Shown one piece after another: positions 60,877 to 64,000 of a DNA stretch of 64,000 nucleotides. Both the position numbers and the translations under genes were made by a program. Under the pieces are notes generated by a model, which saw only the letters and a program-made list of their open reading frames with translations, was not told where the DNA came from and searched no databases. This stretch comes from Dichotomocladium elegans (taxonomy: Eukaryota > Mucoromycota > Mucoromycetes > Mucorales > Lichtheimiaceae): assembly GCA_025716815.1 (NCBI GenBank), contig JAIXMN010000024.1, positions 186,001 to 250,000 of the forward strand, read 5' to 3'. The stretch's first letter is position 1; each line of letters starts with the position of its first letter.

Positions 60877-62670
60877 CTAGCTCTGGTCATCTCGAATGTA
60901 AGGCTTGAGTTTTCGCAGACGCTCAACTGCCTGGAGGAGGATATCATCGGTCTTGCAAAATGCAAAGCGAGCAAAATTGGCCGCAAGATCCCAATGGGGT
61001 TTGCTGTAGAATTCCGAGGGTGGAATGGCGCAGACACCGATTTCTTTGGTAAGCCAATAGCACGTTTTGAAATCCTCGCCGCGGGTGTCAAGTTCAGCCG
61101 GGAAGGGATAGTCTTTCGGAACAGCGATCTTAAAGGTGTTGACAAGAATGTAATAAGCGCCTTCGGGCATAGTGTACGGCAGGTTGAGCTCGTCAAACAC
61201 TTTGCTCAGAATTTCTCGCTTTTTTAGATATGCAGCCGTCTGCTCCTGGAAAATGGGCTGTGTGAGGGCAGCCTCAAGGCCAGCAGCCATAGCCTCCTGG
61301 CACGGCGAGTTGACCGAGAAGACGACGCGGGTCTGCGCAGCAAAGGAGTGCTTGACGAGGTGCTCGGGGCCAATTAGCCATCCGACACGCCAGCCAGTGG
61401 CGGCGAAACTCTTACCGCCTGAGCAAACAGTCAAGGTGCGCTCCCACAAATTGCCGAGGGTCGCGATGCGAGGAAACTTCGTGAGTGGCGGATAGACGAG
61501 GCGATCATACTAAGACAACAGCCATTGAGCGGACATGTCTTGCACAACCCGTCTTACGACCTACCACTTCATCCGAGAGGATGATCAAATCGTTCTCCTC
61601 AGCCACACGGCCGATAGCCAGCAACTCTTCCTCGTCAAACACCTTGCCGACCGGATTATGAGGTGTATTGATCACAATCATCTTGGTTTTCTTGGTAATC
61701 TTGGCCTTGAGCTCGTTAATATCGAGTCGCCATTCATGAGACGAAATGGTGCTGTCCACCGCACGGGCCGGTGGACGGAGCGGGACGTAGACCGGAACGC
61801 CGCCATTCATGGAGATGTTGGACTACTCAACAAGTCTCGTCAGCCATCCAGCTCCACCTGCTCGCTTGTGCTGCTTACAAGGTATTGATCGAAGAAGGGC
61901 TCAATGCAAATAACCTCATCGCCCTGGTTGAGATAACCCGCGAAAGTTGCATACATGGCTATCGTAAGAAATGAGCAAAACCGCCACCATCCCACTTTTT
62001 TCTCAAATGGTTTTCCTCGCAAGTCCATTGTCGTACCTTCATTGGCACCCGCAGTAACCAAGACATTTGTCTCCGGATCTAGCTTTCGGCCAAACTCGGG
62101 CTCATAAGAAGCAGCAATTGCATTTCTCAAGCGGGCGCGCCCACGTGGATGGCTAAGGAGGATGCTAAGCTTCTTGCGCATGCACCACTGTCTGCTTCAT
62201 TAGGCTTGCCCCTACCTGTACTGGTTAGACTCTACTGTATCGATGGCCTCCTTGGCCGCGAGCTGAACAACCTCTGGGGGGCCGAAGCTTTTTAATTTCA
62301 TTCGCTATGAGCACACACAGTACCCTAACAGAGACCACTGACGACAATTGACACTCACTTCATGTAGCCCTGACCGAGATTGATTGCCTTCGTTTCTGCG
62401 GCAAGCGGGGTGAAGATAGACCAGACTATCAGGTCGAAAACATGGAGGGTTGGACCGGAAAGAAAGGTCAGCTTTATTCGTGTCCGGAAGGAGCCCATAG
62501 CATGACAAGCGATTATGAAATTACTTGCCGTCCTTCTCAAAATGGGCAACGCGATTGGAAGGTGAGAATGCCTTTGTCATTGTCAACGTTTTGTGTTGTC
62601 GTTGGGTGAAAACAGAGGCGGCAAAGACAGCGCGAGAGCGAGACGCTTTAGCTGCTGTACTCCAAAACAT
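60877..62670 (-). CDS. BNA3: Kynurenine aminotransferase / cysteine-S-conjugate beta-lyase (Bna3-like)
   Basis: Seven exons: 62529-62670, 62359-62425, 62216-62287, 62037-62152, 61879-61958, 61565-61822 and 60877-61509, 455 residues from ATG 62670. Class I PLP aminotransferase motifs are clear: INLGQGYMNFGPPEVV, HPRGRARLRNAIA, NTPHNPVGKVF, LIILSDEVYDRLVYPP, and the Schiff-base lysine in VCSGGKSFAATGWRVGW. The enzyme turns kynurenine into kynurenic acid in tryptophan catabolism. ATG 62670 adds MFWSTAAKASRSRAVFAASV, a good mitochondrial presequence; ATG 62580 (MTKAFSPSNRVAHFEKD) would give a cytosolic form of 425 residues. Intron 1 (62426-62528) must begin with GCAAGT to give FEKDVWSIFTPLA. Confidence 0.95.
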
Positions 62671-63925
62671 CAAAAAGCGGAAAAATGGGCGAATCAAATG
62701 GATTCGCCATGACGAAACCGGTTTCCTTTTATTTGATTTAAAATTAAGGTTAGATATCAACCATCTTTTGCTTTCGCATCCGTAGTACGCTCGAAAGAGC
62801 AATGGAATCTTCTTCCATGGCGTATCCTTACTGTTCCACTCGTATTGTACATCCTGCCCTTACTGCCACATTATTATTATTATCAAGAATGTTTGTTTTT
62901 CAAATATCGAGTGAGTCACAGCCAATGGTGCTTCGCTTATCATCAGTTCATCCGGTTATTTGGGACATTAATGCAGACTCCGACCCCGGATATCTTGGAA
63001 GCCTCCACACGCCTTCATAACTCACAGCCATGGATTTCACGATGACAAGTACGGCGCCTACCATGGCCAGGCTCAAACCGGTCCATAAGTATTTCCGGCA
63101 CGCGCTTGCTGTTGCACGGTGCAGTAGTGCGTCACTGTCGTATGAATAAAACGATATTCTCCTGGTCGCGTCTCGCTGCAGATGACGTTGCCTTCGTATT
63201 GGCGGTGCCTAGGTGGGGGAAAGGCCCGCCGCTTCTCATATACCGGTATATGGGGGCATAATGGATGTATTATAAAGAGGGATATCTGTTGTCACTGCCT
63301 TACGCTTTCAGTACATATGATCGATACAGACACACACCGTCCACGTTCTCGTATGGTTTCTTCTGCCACGCAAGCCCGTTGCTAATGCCTTGGAAGAGAC
63401 ATCCTTCTCATATCTTCTTCCATCTGTATCTCTTTATTGCATTCCTGATTTGAGAAACATATGCTGGCAGAGGATCTACGTGTCCAGAGAGGGAAAGGAA
63501 AAGAAAAACTGGACCGGCTTCTTTGTGCCTATTTCTCACTCTCACGCAGCTCTACGTTCTTGCAAATCCCAGAGATGTTTATCCTTTCTCCGTGTGAGTT
63601 CCTGGCAACATACGTATGTACTGTATGAATATACGTAATTCGGCGTTCTTTCGGGCCAATACCCTTCATATAGAGCCTTTCTGAAAATAACGCACCACGC
63701 AGGAAATTCATTTTTTTAGCAGATTCTCTCTTTAACAAGGTCTTTGCGTTAGGCGTCTGCAACATTTGCTAAGGAAAAAAATCTTTTTATCTTGCGCTGA
63801 GAGCAGCAACTTATACATATGCGCGGTGGGTGGAAGTAAAGGAGAGAAAAAATAACAACTCCGCATGCCTCTTTTTCTGGCGTGCGCACCACGCTTTTTT
63901 CTTCGTACGGTTCCCAATATTACAA
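62671..63925. other. Divergent intergenic region at right end
   Basis: 1.25 kb between the aminotransferase and the gene starting at 63926. Only short frames; nothing recognisable. Confidence 0.45.
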
Positions 63926-64000
63926 ATGTCGACGACCGAGGAATCCAACGTCGACCGGCTATCTTGGCTTAGCGGCCATACAGACAGTAACTACTTTGCT
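63926..64000 (+). CDS. Start of an unidentified gene, cut by the right edge
   Basis: An ATG in favourable context (ACAAATG) opens 25 codons that run off the window: MSTTEESNVDRLSWLSGHTD followed by SNYFA. The opening is acidic and hydroxylated, without signal peptide. Too little is visible to name it, and it could be a chance frame. Confidence 0.4.
   Translation, partial: MSTTEESNVDRLSWLSGHTDSNYFA

Overview
The window is nuclear DNA from a fungus. Genes are protein-coding, lie on both strands and are split by many short GT-AG introns of roughly 50 to 140 bases. Several products are typically fungal: a Zn2Cys6 regulator, a two-finger GATA factor, an Adp1-type ABC transporter, isocitrate lyase and a PTS2 thiolase. 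A Rac GTPase, an Aar2 homologue, numerous microexons and high intron density point to an early-diverging lineage, most likely Mucoromycota; that placement is inference. I see no rRNA, tRNA, CRISPR array, intact transposon or phage.

Layout, left to right: the 3' part of a CtIP/Sae2 DNA-repair gene (2-893, +); AAR2 (1510-3033, +); a Zn2Cys6 regulator (3379-4517, -); a double HMG-box factor (7134-9386, +); an NSUN3/4-like RNA methyltransferase (12257-13288, -); an Adp1-type ABC transporter (13706-17683, -) divergent from ketopantoate hydroxymethyltransferase (18514-19816, +); mitochondrial IF3 (20123-20797, +); an unknown coiled-coil protein (22651-23170, -); a GATA factor (23424-24710, -); peroxisomal thiolase (26559-27958, +); a secreted barwin-like protein (28889-29379, +); a coiled-coil protein of unknown function (31712-33482, +); SOD1 (33611-34416, -) divergent from V-ATPase subunit e (35615-36029, +); a small unknown protein (36466-36809, +); TFIIF beta (37150-38373, +); a BAP31-like ER protein (39233-40354, +); an aldo-keto reductase (40631-41978, -); an F-box/kelch protein (45668-47709, +); isocitrate lyase (48049-50057, -); Rac1 (55597-56872, +); a polytopic membrane protein (59555-60738, +); a kynurenine aminotransferase (60877-62670, -); and the first 25 codons of a gene running off the right edge (63926, +).

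The genes are mostly housekeeping and do not form an obvious pathway cluster. Two (thiolase, isocitrate lyase) belong to growth on fatty acids and C2 units. Gene order looks like ordinary fungal synteny. The long spaces at 4.5-7.1, 9.4-12.2, 29.4-31.7, 42-45.7, 50-55.6 and 56.9-59.5 kb hold only microsatellites, T/A palindromes and a few unresolved open frames.

The most unusual signal is in splicing. About 82 introns can be placed by reading frame and family conservation. Six of them are forced to be GC-AG (donor GCAAGT or GCAAAG) and two more are probable. About nine end in AAG instead of CAG or TAG. There are several microexons (11, 23, 24, 24 and 25 nt), two stop-free introns of 3n length, and one intron whose RNA carries a near-ideal G-quadruplex. 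No complete new biological system is evident.
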